A program made the position numbers and the translations under genes. From Synechococcus sp. BO 8801 (GTDB lineage: Bacteria; Cyanobacteriota; Cyanobacteriia; PCC-6307; Cyanobiaceae), in NCBI RefSeq assembly GCF_002252675.1, contig NZ_NQKY01000003.1, forward strand, positions 1 to 64,000: 64,000 nucleotides of DNA, written 5' to 3'. Under the pieces are notes generated by a model. It saw only the letters and a program-made list of their open reading frames with translations. It did no database searches and was not told the DNA's origin. Below, in pieces: positions 1 to 9,664 of this stretch (position 1 is the stretch's first letter; each line of letters starts with the position of its first letter).

Positions 1-1
1 T

Positions 2-1363
2 CCCATCCCGTCGCGGACGGGGCCGGCCCGCCGCGGCCCGGCCCTGTTCCGGGACGCTGACCGCGCCCCGCGCCCCTTCCAGGGCCGCAGCGGCCCCGAG
101 CGGCCGGAGTCCGACGGCTCCGATGTCGATTTCCGTGGCGCGGCGGAGGCCTTCGCCGCCTCCGCCCCCACCGACCTGATCTGGGGCCGTCACACCACCC
201 AGGCCACCCTGGAGAGCGGCCGGCCGATCCACCGGGTGTGGTGCACGCCCGAGATGCGCTTCAACCCCCGGTTCCTGCAGCTGCTGCGGGAGGCCAAGGC
301 CTCCGGCGTGCTGGTGGAGGAGGTGACCTGGGCGCGCCTGGGCCAGCTCACCGGCGGGGCCGTGCACCAGGGCATCGTGCTCCAGCCCGCCGCCGCCGAG
401 ACCCTCGACCTGACCAGCCTGATCGAAGGCTGCCGCAGCATCGGTGAAGCACCCCTGCTGATCGCGGTGGACGGCCTCACCGATCCCCACAACCTCGGCG
501 CCATCGTCCGCAGCGCCGAGGCCCTGGGGGCCCATGGCATGGTCCTGCCCCAGCGACGCAATGCCGGCCTGACCGGCTCGGTGGCGAAGGTGGCGGCCGG
601 CGCCCTCGAGCACCTGCCGGTGGCGCGGGTGGTGAACCTCAACCGCTCCCTCGACACCCTCAAGCAGGAGGGCTACCGGGTGGTGGGTCTGGCCGAGGAG
701 GGCACGGTCAGCCTGGAGGAGGTGGACCTGGAGGGGCCGCTGGTGGTGGTCACCGGTTCGGAGGGGGACGGCCTGTCGCTGCTCACCCGCCGCTCCTGTG
801 ACCAGCTGGTGCGCATTCCCCTGCGGGGCGCCACTCCGAGCCTCAATGCCTCCGTGGCCACGGCGCTGCTGCTCTACGAAGTGGCCCGGCGCGGCTGGAT
901 GCGGGGCCTGACGGGCACCGCCCCCGCCCCCAGGATCGTGCGGCCCTCGATGCCGGCGCCCCCCGACCCCGAGCCGGAGACCCGGCCCGAAGCTGTGGTG
1001 CTGCCGGAGACGGAGGCCATGCCGGACGTGGAGGGTGCCCCGGACGCGGAGGTCATGGCCGAACTGGATGCCCCGTTCCTGGACGAAGCAGCGGCTGAGG
1101 AGCTCGACGAGGAGCTCGATGGTGACAACGGCCCTGCCTGGAGCCACCAGGAGGCTGAGGCCGAACCGGTAGCCACCGAGTCGCCCGAACCGGCCGCCGC
1201 CGAGCTGGCCGAACCGACCGCCGCCGAACCCGACCCGGAAGACCTCCCGGTGCTGCCGGAAGCGACGGCTGCGCCGCTCGCCGAGCCCCAGGCGAACCCC
1301 CTGGAGCCCTTGCCCTACCTGCCATCGGCCCAGCCGGGCTTCGACGGTGACATCCGCCTCTGA
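2..1363 (+). CDS. rlmB: TrmH-family 23S rRNA 2'-O-methyltransferase (RlmB type), 5' partial
   Basis: SPOUT-class methyltransferase, expected to 2'-O-methylate a guanosine of 23S rRNA. The reading frame is open to the left edge, so the N-terminus lies outside; an IWGRH motif near base 180 marks the usual start of the substrate-binding domain. The SPOUT knot motifs are clear: DPHNLGAIVRSAEALG, then GSEGDGL and IPLRGATPSLNASVATALLLYE. After the catalytic domain (about base 900) there is a roughly 150-residue tail rich in Glu, Ala and Pro with no recognisable fold, which most RlmB proteins lack. The visible N-terminal part is also Arg/Pro-rich. Family assignment is firm; the exact target nucleotide is inferred. 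Confidence 0.93.
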   Translation, partial: PIPSRTGPARRGPALFRDADRAPRPFQGRSGPERPESDGSDVDFRGAAEAFAASAPTDLIWGRHTTQATLESGRPIHRVWCTPEMRFNPRFLQLLREAKASGVLVEEVTWARLGQLTGGAVHQGIVLQPAAAETLDLTSLIEGCRSIGEAPLLIAVDGLTDPHNLGAIVRSAEALGAHGMVLPQRRNAGLTGSVAKVAAGALEHLPVARVVNLNRSLDTLKQEGYRVVGLAEEGTVSLEEVDLEGPLVVVTGSEGDGLSLLTRRSCDQLVRIPLRGATPSLNASVATALLLYEVARRGWMRGLTGTAPAPRIVRPSMPAPPDPEPETRPEAVVLPETEAMPDVEGAPDAEVMAELDAPFLDEAAAEELDEELDGDNGPAWSHQEAEAEPVATESPEPAAAELAEPTAAEPDPEDLPVLPEATAAPLAEPQANPLEPLPYLPSAQPGFDGDIRL

Positions 1364-1426
1364 TGGCACCGGAGGGGGCGGCCCAGCCGCCCCCCAGAAT
1401 GGCCACCTCGCCTCCCCCTCCCCTTC

Positions 1427-1678
1427 ATGAACCCACTGCTCTGGCCCACGCGCGGCATCGCCAATGGGTTGGGCCTGGCCTGGTGGGCGCGGGTGGAGAC
1501 CCACTCCCCCGACGCGGTGTACTGGTTCGGGCCCTTCGTGCGTCGGCGGACGCTGGAGCAGGCGCTGCCCGCCTTCCTGGACGACCTTCGGGCGGAGTCA
1601 CCGGCTTCCCTGGAGCACCAGTGCCTGCGCACCGGTCGCAGCGAGCCGTTCACCGAATTTTCCGATCTGGCCGGCTGA
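1427..1678 (+). CDS. DUF1816 domain protein
   Basis: An 83-residue protein matching the cyanobacterial DUF1816 family by its WWARVET core, the phrase VYWFGPF and a C-terminal acidic segment ending in FSDLAG. Members are small soluble proteins of unknown function, some linked to CpcD-like phycobilisome linker modules. It starts with ATG 63 bases after the methyltransferase stop and is probably co-transcribed with it. The stop codon lies inside an imperfect tandem duplication (1664-1690). Confidence 0.72.
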   Translation: MNPLLWPTRGIANGLGLAWWARVETHSPDAVYWFGPFVRRRTLEQALPAFLDDLRAESPASLEHQCLRTGRSEPFTEFSDLAG

Positions 1679-1690
1679 TTCTGGCCGACT
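1664..1690 (+). repeat. Imperfect 13/14-nt tandem duplication at DUF1816 stop
   Basis: GATCTGGCCGGCT is followed directly by GATTCTGGCCGACT. The first copy overlaps the end of the DUF1816 gene and the second lies between it and gatA. It resembles other short tandem duplications at gene boundaries in this window. Confidence 0.7.
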
Positions 1691-1722
1691 GATAGCGTCC
1701 ATCGCAGCTGGCTAGCGGTTGG

Positions 1723-3195
1723 ATGGGCATCGCCGAATGGCGGGAGCAGCTTCAGCGGGGCGAGGTGTCGGCCCGGGAGCTCACGGATCGCCACCTGGCA
1801 CGCATCGCGGCGGTTGATCCCACCGTGCATGCCTTTCTGGAGGTCACCGCCGAGCGGGCGCGGGCCGATGCCGATCGCATCGATGCGGCACGGGCGGCCG
1901 GTGAGGCCCTGCCCCCCCTGGCCGGCATTCCCCTGGCCATCAAGGACAACCTCTGCACCAAGGGGATCCGCACGACCTGCTCCAGCCGCATGCTGGAGAA
2001 CTTCGTTCCCCCCTACGAATCCACGGTGACCGATCGGCTCTGGCGGGCCGGTGCGGTGCTCCTGGGCAAGACAAACCTCGACGAGTTCGCCATGGGCAGC
2101 TCCACCGAGACCTCGGCCTTCGGTGCCAGCCGCAACCCCTGGAATCCGGACCGGGTGCCCGGCGGCAGCTCCGGCGGCAGTGCGGCCGCCGTCGCCGCCG
2201 GTGAATGCATCGGCTCGCTGGGCTCCGACACCGGCGGTTCGATCCGCCAGCCCGCCAGCTTCTGCGGGGTGGTGGGCCTCAAGCCCACCTACGGCCGGGT
2301 GAGCCGCTGGGGTCTGGTGGCCTTCGCCTCCTCCCTCGACCAGGTGGGCCCGTTCAGCAGCAGCGTGGCCGATGCCGCCGAGCTGCTGCAGGTGATCGCC
2401 GGGGAGGACCCGCGCGATGCCACCTGTCTGCGGGCGCCGGTGCCCGACTACGCGGCCGAGCTGGAGACGCCCATCAAGGGCCTGCGGGTGGGGCTGATCC
2501 GTGAGTGCTTCGACCAGGAGGGGCTGGACCCTGCTGTGAAGGCCTCGGTGCTGGCGGCCGCCGCCCAGCTGGAGGCCCTGGGCTGTGAGCTGGTGGATGT
2601 GAGCTGCCCCCGTTTCAACGACGGCATCGCCACCTACTACGTGATCGCCCCCTCGGAGGCGTCCGCCAACCTGGCCCGCTACGACGGCGTCAAGTACGGC
2701 TTCCGGGCCGCTCCCGGCGAGCCCGGCAGCGATGGGCTGGCGGCGATGACCGCCCGCAGCCGGGCCGAGGGCTTCGGCGAGGAGGTGCAGCGGCGCATCC
2801 TGATCGGCACCTATGCCCTCTCCGCCGGCTACGTGGATGCTTACTACCGCAAGGCCCAGCAGGTGCGCACCCTCATCCGTCGCGATTTCGACCGCGCCTT
2901 CGAGACCGTCGACGTGCTGCTGACCCCCACCTCGCCCACCACCGCCTTCCCCAGCGGCGCCCACGCCGGCGATCCCCTGGCCATGTACCTGGCCGATCTG
3001 CTCACCATCCCCGCCAACCTGGCCGGCCTGCCGGCCATCAGCGTGCCCTGCGGCTTCGACGCCCAGGGCCTGCCGATCGGCCTGCAGCTGATCACCGGCG
3101 TGCTGGAGGAGCCCAAGCTGCTGCGGGTGGCCCATCAGTACGAGCAGGCGGCCCGGGTGATGGACGCCCGGCCCGCGGCGGCGCTGGTGGCCTGA
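1723..3195 (+). CDS. gatA: Asp-tRNA(Asn)/Glu-tRNA(Gln) amidotransferase subunit A
   Basis: Amidase subunit of GatCAB, which releases ammonia from glutamine to convert Glu-tRNA(Gln) and Asp-tRNA(Asn) to the amidated forms. It is 490 residues, normal for GatA. The Ser-cisSer-Lys triad is visible: the Lys in LAIKDN (about residue 74), the [14 protein letters not shown] glycine/serine loop and the nucleophile region [16 protein letters not shown] (about 165-180). ATG start at 1723. gatB and gatC are not in the window. Confidence 0.97.
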   Translation: MGIAEWREQLQRGEVSARELTDRHLARIAAVDPTVHAFLEVTAERARADADRIDAARAAGEALPPLAGIPLAIKDNLCTKGIRTTCSSRMLENFVPPYESTVTDRLWRAGAVLLGKTNLDEFAMGSSTETSAFGASRNPWNPDRVPGGSSGGSAAAVAAGECIGSLGSDTGGSIRQPASFCGVVGLKPTYGRVSRWGLVAFASSLDQVGPFSSSVADAAELLQVIAGEDPRDATCLRAPVPDYAAELETPIKGLRVGLIRECFDQEGLDPAVKASVLAAAAQLEALGCELVDVSCPRFNDGIATYYVIAPSEASANLARYDGVKYGFRAAPGEPGSDGLAAMTARSRAEGFGEEVQRRILIGTYALSAGYVDAYYRKAQQVRTLIRRDFDRAFETVDVLLTPTSPTTAFPSGAHAGDPLAMYLADLLTIPANLAGLPAISVPCGFDAQGLPIGLQLITGVLEEPKLLRVAHQYEQAARVMDARPAAALVA

Positions 3196-3277
3196 GCGGG
3201 AGGCAGCATCCCCACCCTGCTGGATGGGCCAGGGGACGCGACCGTAAGGTTGCTGTCTTGATCGGGTGTCGCCGGCG

Positions 3278-3676
3278 ATGAACCCGGACGAAGCGGCGAT
3301 CCGAAACGTGCTGGATCGGTGGGCCGAGGCCACCCGCGAAGGTCGGCAGGACGAGGTTCTTGCCCATCATCAGGACGATCTGGTGATCTTCGATGTCCTG
3401 TCGCCGCTGCGGTACACCTCGGCGGCGCAATACCGGGACAGCTGGGAGTCCTGGCAGCCCGACGCCCTGGGCCCCCTGACCTTCGCGTTGCAGGATCTCG
3501 CTGTCGAGGCGGGAGCTGATGTGGGTTATGCCTTTGGTCTGCTCCAATGCGGGGGGACACTCCCGGACGGACAGACGTTCAGCGATACCGTCCGCATCAC
3601 GTTCTGCCTGCGCAAGGGTGATGGGCAATGGAAGGTTGCCCACCAGCACGTCTCCAAACCGATCGAAAGAGGCTGA
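3278..3676 (+). CDS. NTF2-like (SnoaL/DUF4440-type) small protein
   Basis: A protein of about 132 residues with the layout of the SnoaL-like NTF2 superfamily: an N-terminal helix (AAIRNVLDRWAEATREG), then HHQDDLVIFDVLSP, and a C-terminal strand ending WKVAHQHVS. These are usually small ligand-binding or isomerase-like domains; no substrate can be named. ATG 3278 is chosen; an in-frame GTG at 3266 is possible. Third-position composition looks less GC-rich than in gatA or dnaE on either side, suggesting later arrival. The stop is immediately followed by the next start. Confidence 0.75.
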   Translation: MNPDEAAIRNVLDRWAEATREGRQDEVLAHHQDDLVIFDVLSPLRYTSAAQYRDSWESWQPDALGPLTFALQDLAVEAGADVGYAFGLLQCGGTLPDGQTFSDTVRITFCLRKGDGQWKVAHQHVSKPIERG

Positions 3677-4129
3677 TTGATCGTGCGAGCCGCCATCGAG
3701 ATCCAGAGGAAGCGCTGCCTGGCCGTCCTGCTGGTCCTGTTCACCGCAGCCTCGCCTGTCCGGGCTGATCAGGACAATGTCCGCTGTCTGCGATCCATCG
3801 GGGTGGAGCCTCTTCAGAGACTTCAGTTCGGCCTTCGAGCCAACAGTGATTCCAGCGCCTACGCCCTCTACCAGGGGAGTCCCGGCCCCATCCCCCTGAA
3901 ACTGTTGAAGGTGACCGAGCTCAGGCGGGTCGAAGGGGGAAGGCCATCGGAGTTCGAGACGCAGTGGATGGAAGTGACGGCCCCGGCTTCCGCAGGGCGC
4001 TTTGTCTACACCAACCAAGGCGCTCTGCTCGATGATTTCCATTACATCGACAACGATGGAAGGATCGTCAGATTCGTCGATGATGCCGATGTCCTGGAGG
4101 TCGGCCGCTGCAGCTGGGCACCGCCCTAG
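3677..4129 (+). CDS. Secreted hypothetical protein
   Basis: A protein of about 150 residues with an N-terminal signal peptide: basic residues (EIQRKR), a hydrophobic core ([12 protein letters not shown]) and a likely cleavage after SPVRA. The mature part contains two Cys, near its start and end (NVRCLRS, VGRCSW), which could form a disulfide. I recognise no family. The start is unclear: TTG 3677 directly abuts the upstream stop, and GTG 3683 is the next option. Like its neighbour it looks less GC-rich than the flanking genes, and the two probably form one transcript. Confidence 0.62.
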   Translation: MIVRAAIEIQRKRCLAVLLVLFTAASPVRADQDNVRCLRSIGVEPLQRLQFGLRANSDSSAYALYQGSPGPIPLKLLKVTELRRVEGGRPSEFETQWMEVTAPASAGRFVYTNQGALLDDFHYIDNDGRIVRFVDDADVLEVGRCSWAPP

Positions 4130-4153
4130 GCCGTCCATGGCGAGCTGATTCCG

Positions 4154-4183
4154 CCGGGGCACCAGATCTGGTGTTTCCCCCGG
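4154..4183. promoter_or_regulatory. Nested palindrome upstream of dnaE
   Basis: A perfect 12-bp palindrome ACCAGATCTGGT (4161-4172) is flanked by CCGGGG (4154-4159) and its complement CCCCGG (4178-4183). A TAATGT hexamer that could act as a -10 element follows at 4184-4189. The arrangement suits an operator or a transcript hairpin just ahead of dnaE; function is inferred only from symmetry and position. Confidence 0.4.
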
Positions 4184-4224
4184 TAATGTGGGCACCTCAT
4201 GTGGTGGCGCTGCCCGCCGACGCC

Positions 4225-7200
4225 GTGGCCTTCGTCCCGCTCCACAACCACAGCGACTACAGCCTGCTGGACGGGGCCTCCCAGCTGCCCGCGATGGTGC
4301 ACCGGGCCGTGGAGCTGGGCATGCCGGCCCTGGCCCTCACCGACCACGGGGTGATGTACGGCGCCATCGAGCTGCTGAAGCTCTGCACCAAGGCGGGCAT
4401 CAAGCCGATCATCGGCAATGAGATGTACGTCATCAACGGCTCGATCGAGGATCCGCAGCCGAAGAAGGAGCGTCGCTACCACCTGGTGGTGCTGGCCAAG
4501 AATGCCGTCGGCTACCGCAACCTGGTCAAGCTCACCAGCATCAGCCACCTGCGCGGCATGCGTGGCCGGGGGATCTTCTCGCGGGCCTGCATCGATAAAG
4601 CCCTGCTGCGGCAGTACAGCGAAGGGCTGATGGTGGCCACCGCCTGTCTGGGCGGTGAGATTCCCCAGGCGATCCTGCGCGGTCGCCCGGAGGTGGCCCG
4701 GGAGGTGGCGAGCTGGTACCGGGAGGTGTTCGGTGACGACTTCTACCTGGAGATCCAGGACCACGGCGGCCTCGAGGACCGCATCGTCAACGTCGAGATG
4801 GCGCGGATCAGCGCCGAGCTGGGCATCCCCCTGATCGCCACCAACGACGCCCATTACCTCACCAGCAACGACGTCGAGGCCCACGACGCCCTGCTGTGCG
4901 TGCTCACCGGCAAGCTGATCAGCGACGAGAAGCGCCTGCGCTACACCGGCACCGAATACATCAAGAGCGAGGCGGAGATGGCCCGGCTCTTCGCCGACCA
5001 CCTCGAGCCGGAGGTGATCGCCGACGCCATCGCCAACACCGCCCGGGTGGCCGAAAAGGTGGAGGACTACGACATCCTGGGGCGCTACCAGATGCCCCGC
5101 TTCCCGATCCCCGAGGGCCACACCGCGGTGAGCTACCTCAGCGAGGTGGCCCACCAGGGCCTGCGGGACCGGCTGGGGATCGCTGCCGGTGCCGCCATCG
5201 ATCCGGCCTACGGGGAGCGGCTGGCGTTCGAGCTGCAGGTGATGGAGCAGATGGGCTTCCCCACCTACTTCCTGGTGGTCTGGGACTACATCCGCTTCGC
5301 CCGCGAGAACGGCATCCCGGTGGGGCCGGGCCGGGGCTCGGCCGCCGGCTCGCTGGTGGCCTATTCCCTCGGCATCACCAACATCGATCCGGTGGAGCAC
5401 GGCCTGCTGTTCGAGCGCTTCCTCAACCCGGAACGCAAGTCGATGCCTGACATCGACACCGACTTCTGCATCGAGCGCCGCGGTGAGGTGATCGAGTACG
5501 TGACGCAGCGCTACGGCGAGGACAAGGTCGCCCAGATCATCACCTTCAACCGGATGACCTCCAAGGCGGTGCTCAAGGACGTGGCCCGGGTGCTCGACAT
5601 CCCCTACGGCGAAGCCGACCGTTTGGCCAAGCTGATTCCCGTGGCCCGGGGCAAGCCCGCCAAGCTCGCCGAGATGATCGGCGCCGAGTCGCCGGTGCCG
5701 GAGTTCCGCGAGAAGTACGAAAACGACCCGAAGGTGCGCCACTGGGTCGACCTGGCCCGCCGCATCGAGGGCACCAACAAGACCTTCGGTGTCCACGCCG
5801 CCGGCGTGGTGATCGCCGCCGAACCCCTCGACGAACTGGTGCCCCTGCAGCGCAACAACGACGGCCAGGTGATCACCCAGTACTTCATGGAGGACGTCGA
5901 AGCGATGGGCCTGCTGAAGATGGACTTCCTGGGCCTCAAGAACCTCACCATGATCGAGAAGACGATCGAGCTGGTGGCCCAGGCCGAGGGGGAACGGCTC
6001 GACCCCGATGCCCTGCCGGCCAACGATCCGGGCACCTACGCCCTGCTGGCCCGGGGCGATCTGGAGGGCATCTTCCAGCTCGAATCCAGCGGCATGCGCC
6101 AGATCGTCCGCGATCTCAAGCCATCCTCCCTGGAGGACATCTCCTCGATCCTGGCCCTTTATCGGCCGGGCCCCCTCGATGCGGGCCTAATCCCCAAGTT
6201 CATCAACCGCAAGCATGGCCGCGAGGCCATCGATGTGGCCCACGCCAAGCTGGAGCCGATCCTGAAGGAGACCTACGGGATCATGGTCTACCAGGAGCAG
6301 ATCATGCGGATCGCCCAGGATCTGGCGGGCTACTCCCTCGGTGAGGCCGACCTGCTGCGGCGGGCGATGGGCAAGAAGAAGGTGTCGGAGATGCAGAAGC
6401 ACCGCCACCAGTTCGTCACCGGCGCCAGCGAACGGGGTGTGGAGGCCGCCATCGCCGACGCGCTGTTCGACCAGATGGTGCTGTTCGCCGAGTACTGCTT
6501 CAACAAGAGCCACTCCACCGCCTACGGCGCCGTCACCTACCAGACCGCCTACCTCAAGGCCCACCATCCGGTGGCCTACATGGCGGCCCTGCTCACGGTG
6601 AATGCCGGCACCACCGACAAGGTGCAGCGCTACATCGCCAACTGCCAGGCGATGGGCATCGAGGTGATGCCGCCGGACGTCAATGCTTCCGGCATCGACT
6701 TCACCCCCGTGGGCAAGAAGATCCTCTTCGGCCTCTCCGCCATCCGCAACCTGGGCGATGGCGCCATCCGCCAGTTGATCGAGGCCCGCGCCAGCGGCGG
6801 CCCCTTCCTGCACCTCGCCGATCTCTGCGACCGGATCCCGGGCCAGCAGCTCAACCGCCGGGCGCTCGAGTCGCTGATCCACTGCGGCGCCCTCGATGGC
6901 CTGGAGCCCAAGGCCAACCGGGCTCAGTTGATGGCGGACCTCGATCTGGTGCTCGACTGGGCCAGCTCCCGGGCCCGCGACCGGGCCAGCGGCCAGGGCA
7001 ACCTGTTCGATCTGTTCGGCGGCGGGGCTGCCGGGGCTTCGGAGGGCGCCGCTGCCGTGGAGGCCCCCGCCCCGCCGAAGGCCGCTCCGGTGCCCGATTA
7101 CCCCCCCACCGAGAAGCTGAAGCTGGAGAAGGAGCTGCTGGGCTTCTACATCTCCGACCACCCCCTGCGCCAGCTGGCGTCCCAGGTGCGGCTGCTGACC

Positions 7201-7755
7201 CCGATCGGCCTGGCCAATCTCGAGGAGATGGCCGACAAGGCCAAGGTGAGCGTGGTGGTGATGGTGAGCGAGATCCGCCAGGTGACCACCCGCAAGGGGG
7301 ACCGCATGGCCGTGCTGCAGCTGGAGGACCTCACCGGCTCCTGCGAGGCGGTGGTGTTCCCCAAGAGCTACGCCCGCCTGGCCGACCACCTGATGGTGGA
7401 TGCCCGCCTGCTGCTCTGGGCCGGCGTCGACCGCCGCGACGACCGGGTGCAGCTGCTCGTGGATGACTGCCGCAGCATCGAGGACCTGCAGCTGGTGATG
7501 GTGGAACTGGCGCCTGAGCAGGCCGGTGACATCGCCGTCCAGCACCGCCTGCGGGAATGCCTCACCCGCCACCGGCCTGGCCAGGACGAGGCGGGGGTGC
7601 GGGTGCCGGTGGTGGCGCTGGTGAAGCACCAGGACGAAACCCGCTTCGTGCGCCTGGGGGGTCAGTTCTGCGTCGCCGACGCGCCTGCGGCCGTGCAGAC
7701 CCTGGCCTCGGCCGACTTCAGGGCCTGGCTGCGCTCACCCCTGGGGAGTGCCTGA
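4225..7755 (+). CDS. dnaE: DNA polymerase III alpha subunit
   Basis: Replicative polymerase catalytic subunit of about 1,176 residues. An N-terminal PHP domain begins [15 protein letters not shown]; the catalytic acidic motif PDIDTDF sits near residue 410; a helix-hairpin-helix region and an OB-fold (near [13 protein letters not shown] and after) complete the C-terminus. GTG 4225 gives the usual N-terminus ([10 protein letters not shown]); in-frame starts at 4171 or 4186 would add up to 18 residues. The last 21 bases overlap the convergent PAM68 gene. Confidence 0.97.
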   Translation: MAFVPLHNHSDYSLLDGASQLPAMVHRAVELGMPALALTDHGVMYGAIELLKLCTKAGIKPIIGNEMYVINGSIEDPQPKKERRYHLVVLAKNAVGYRNLVKLTSISHLRGMRGRGIFSRACIDKALLRQYSEGLMVATACLGGEIPQAILRGRPEVAREVASWYREVFGDDFYLEIQDHGGLEDRIVNVEMARISAELGIPLIATNDAHYLTSNDVEAHDALLCVLTGKLISDEKRLRYTGTEYIKSEAEMARLFADHLEPEVIADAIANTARVAEKVEDYDILGRYQMPRFPIPEGHTAVSYLSEVAHQGLRDRLGIAAGAAIDPAYGERLAFELQVMEQMGFPTYFLVVWDYIRFARENGIPVGPGRGSAAGSLVAYSLGITNIDPVEHGLLFERFLNPERKSMPDIDTDFCIERRGEVIEYVTQRYGEDKVAQIITFNRMTSKAVLKDVARVLDIPYGEADRLAKLIPVARGKPAKLAEMIGAESPVPEFREKYENDPKVRHWVDLARRIEGTNKTFGVHAAGVVIAAEPLDELVPLQRNNDGQVITQYFMEDVEAMGLLKMDFLGLKNLTMIEKTIELVAQAEGERLDPDALPANDPGTYALLARGDLEGIFQLESSGMRQIVRDLKPSSLEDISSILALYRPGPLDAGLIPKFINRKHGREAIDVAHAKLEPILKETYGIMVYQEQIMRIAQDLAGYSLGEADLLRRAMGKKKVSEMQKHRHQFVTGASERGVEAAIADALFDQMVLFAEYCFNKSHSTAYGAVTYQTAYLKAHHPVAYMAALLTVNAGTTDKVQRYIANCQAMGIEVMPPDVNASGIDFTPVGKKILFGLSAIRNLGDGAIRQLIEARASGGPFLHLADLCDRIPGQQLNRRALESLIHCGALDGLEPKANRAQLMADLDLVLDWASSRARDRASGQGNLFDLFGGGAAGASEGAAAVEAPAPPKAAPVPDYPPTEKLKLEKELLGFYISDHPLRQLASQVRLLTPIGLANLEEMADKAKVSVVVMVSEIRQVTTRKGDRMAVLQLEDLTGSCEAVVFPKSYARLADHLMVDARLLLWAGVDRRDDRVQLLVDDCRSIEDLQLVMVELAPEQAGDIAVQHRLRECLTRHRPGQDEAGVRVPVVALVKHQDETRFVRLGGQFCVADAPAAVQTLASADFRAWLRSPLGSA

Positions 7756-8160
7756 TCCTGAACCGGTGCCCGAAGCGCCCTGGCGCATCGCCCGCACCGA
7801 CGCCCGCACCCGGCCGATGTTGACGCCGATCTGCTCGAAGCCCAGCAGGCTGCCGGGAGCGTCCTCCCAGCTGGCCGAAAGCACGCCGTAGCTGAGGCCC
7901 AGCAGGCCGAGCAGGAAGAAGGCCCCGGAGCCCACCAGGGTGAGGCCGGGGGGGATGTCGAGCACCCCGCGGCTCACCAGCAGGTAGCTGGCGACGAACA
8001 CCCCCATGCCGAGCACCGTGGGGGTGCCGGTGGCGATGGCGATGCGCCGCACCATGCGGTTGGCCACCGCATCCGGGATCACCTGCTGGCGGGGCGCCCT
8101 GGCCGGGGTCGGCACGGGGCGGTCCGCCCCGAAGGATTTCGGCTTCGGCCGACGGGCCAT
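7735..8160 (-). CDS. PAM68 family photosystem II assembly protein
   Basis: A 141-residue membrane protein of the PAM68 (DUF3464) family, an assembly factor for early photosystem II intermediates in cyanobacteria and chloroplasts. It has a basic N-terminus ([11 protein letters not shown]), two transmembrane segments (about [18 protein letters not shown] and [20 protein letters not shown]) and the conserved [13 protein letters not shown] motif. It lies just downstream of rpsO on the same strand (10-base gap), probably in the same transcript. Confidence 0.9.
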   Translation of the reverse strand: MARRPKPKSFGADRPVPTPARAPRQQVIPDAVANRMVRRIAIATGTPTVLGMGVFVASYLLVSRGVLDIPPGLTLVGSGAFFLLGLLGLSYGVLSASWEDAPGSLLGFEQIGVNIGRVRASVRAMRQGASGTGSGSGTPQG

Positions 8161-8170
8161 GGATCCGTCC

Positions 8171-8440
8171 TCAGCCGCGGATGCCGAGCTTCTTGATCAG
8201 TTCGGCGTAGCGGGTCTCGCTCTGGGCGCGGAGGTAGCCGAGCAGGCGCTTGCGGCGGCCGATCATCTTGAGCAGCCCCTGGCGCGAGGAGAAGTCGTGG
8301 ATGTTCTTCTGCAGGTGGCCACTGAGTTGCTGGATCCGCTCGCTCAACATCGCGACCTGCACTTCCACCGAGCCGGTGTCGGTGCCGTGGGCCTGATGGG
8401 AATTGATCAGTTCCTGTTTCTGGGTGGTGGTGAGCGGCAT
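8171..8440 (-). CDS. rpsO: 30S ribosomal protein S15
   Basis: An 89-residue S15, which binds 16S rRNA helices 20-22 in the central domain. Hallmarks are [12 protein letters not shown], the [25 protein letters not shown] core and a C-terminal KKLGIRG. ATG 8440 gives the expected MPLTTTQKQ start. A possible -10 (TTAAGG read on the minus strand, about 8480) lies in the 77-base gap to ruvA. Confidence 0.97.
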   Translation of the reverse strand: MPLTTTQKQELINSHQAHGTDTGSVEVQVAMLSERIQQLSGHLQKNIHDFSSRQGLLKMIGRRKRLLGYLRAQSETRYAELIKKLGIRG

Positions 8441-8517
8441 GGGCGGATCTGAGCCCGAACGGTGCAAACCAACACCTTAACGTGCGGCCCGTTGACCCTC
8501 CCCAGGACCGACCCGAT

Positions 8518-9168
8518 TCAGGCCACGGCGCGGGACAGCCAGCGCAGACTTTCCCGGATCCAGTCGTCGGCGCCGGCGGACCCATCGATCCCCGCGGCTA
8601 CGGCCCGCAGGGCCCGGTGGATTTCCAGGGGCTCGTAGCCGAGGGCCACCAGGGTGATCTGCACCTCCTCGCGGCATGGGGCCGAAGGGACGCCGTCGAC
8701 CCCATCGCCAGGCTCCCCGTCGTCCTCCAGGGGATCCACCAGGCCGCTGAAGCGCTCCTGCAGGCGGGCTCGCAGCTCCACCGACAGGCGCTCGGCCGTG
8801 CGCTTGCCCACCCCCGGAGCCAGGCAGAGGCTGCGCAGGTCGGCGTGGACGATGGCGCGCACGAGATCGGGCACCTCCAGCGCCCCGAGCAGGCCCAGGG
8901 CCATCTGGGGGCCCACGCCGCTCACGGCCACCAGTTCGCGGAACAGGTCCCGCTCACGCCGATCGGGGAAGCCGTAGAGGGTCCAGCCGTCGTCGCGGAT
9001 GCTGTGGTGGATGTGCAGGACCAGTTCGCTGCCCTCCTCCGGCAGGCGGCGCCACTGCCGCAGGGTGAGCTGCACCTCGTAACCCACCCCCTGGCAGATC
9101 AGCAGCGCCCCGCAACGGTGAGCCTGCTGCCATGGTTCGGCCAGTCGCCCCTGCAGCCAGCCGATCAT
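8518..9168 (-). CDS. ruvA: Holliday junction branch migration protein RuvA
   Basis: A 216-residue subunit that binds Holliday junctions and loads RuvB. It starts MIGWLQGRL, with an N-terminal OB-fold, then two helix-hairpin-helix motifs (LVAVSGVGPQMALGLLG and LCLAPGVGKRTAERLSVEL) and a C-terminal RuvB-contact domain (VQITLVALGYEPLEIHRAL) after an acidic linker. The start lies close to the divergent lipoprotein gene. Confidence 0.96.
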   Translation of the reverse strand: MIGWLQGRLAEPWQQAHRCGALLICQGVGYEVQLTLRQWRRLPEEGSELVLHIHHSIRDDGWTLYGFPDRRERDLFRELVAVSGVGPQMALGLLGALEVPDLVRAIVHADLRSLCLAPGVGKRTAERLSVELRARLQERFSGLVDPLEDDGEPGDGVDGVPSAPCREEVQITLVALGYEPLEIHRALRAVAAGIDGSAGADDWIRESLRWLSRAVA

Positions 9169-9190
9169 GGTGAGACGTGCGTCAGCCCCC

Positions 9191-9664
9191 ATGCTGCCCC
9201 TCCTGCCAAGCCCCCCGGCTCGCCTCCCCTCGCTGCCGGCCCCGGTGCCGGCGCTGCTGCTGGCGGGGCTGCTGGCCGTGCTGCTGCTGCTGGGGGGCTG
9301 CGGCAGGGTCGGCCAGCCCCCCAGGAGCGTGCTGCTGGACGCCCTTTCCCTGCAGATCCAGCTCACCCAGGGGGCCATCGCCCAGGCCCTCGATCTCCAG
9401 GCGGACGGCCTGCCTGAGGTGAGCCGGGTGCGGGTCGATGCCCAGGATGCCGTTGCCATCGGGGCGGACCGCGGCCTGCACCTCACCGGTCGCTTCGACT
9501 GGCGGCTGCCGGGGGATGCCATCCGGGTCGACAGCCCCTTCGAGCTCTACCTGCAGCCGGGCTCCAGGGGGGAGAGCTGGCGACTGGCCCGCCCCAGCGG
9601 CAGCAGCGACGGCAGCAGCCAGGACTGGATCACCGATCCCCTGCCCCTGCGCTCACGCGGCTGA
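9191..9664 (+). CDS. Predicted lipoprotein
   Basis: A protein of about 157 residues with a long hydrophobic N-terminal segment ending in a plausible lipobox (LLLGGC), so probably lipid-anchored. The mature part (LQIQLTQGAIAQALDL and later GLHLTGRFDWRLPGDAIRVDSPF) looks beta-rich; I recognise no family. ATG 9191 avoids overlap with ruvA; ATG 9167 would overlap the divergent ruvA start by 2 bases. The 3' end overlaps the convergent antiporter gene by 12 bases. Confidence 0.72.
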   Translation: MLPLLPSPPARLPSLPAPVPALLLAGLLAVLLLLGGCGRVGQPPRSVLLDALSLQIQLTQGAIAQALDLQADGLPEVSRVRVDAQDAVAIGADRGLHLTGRFDWRLPGDAIRVDSPFELYLQPGSRGESWRLARPSGSSDGSSQDWITDPLPLRSRG

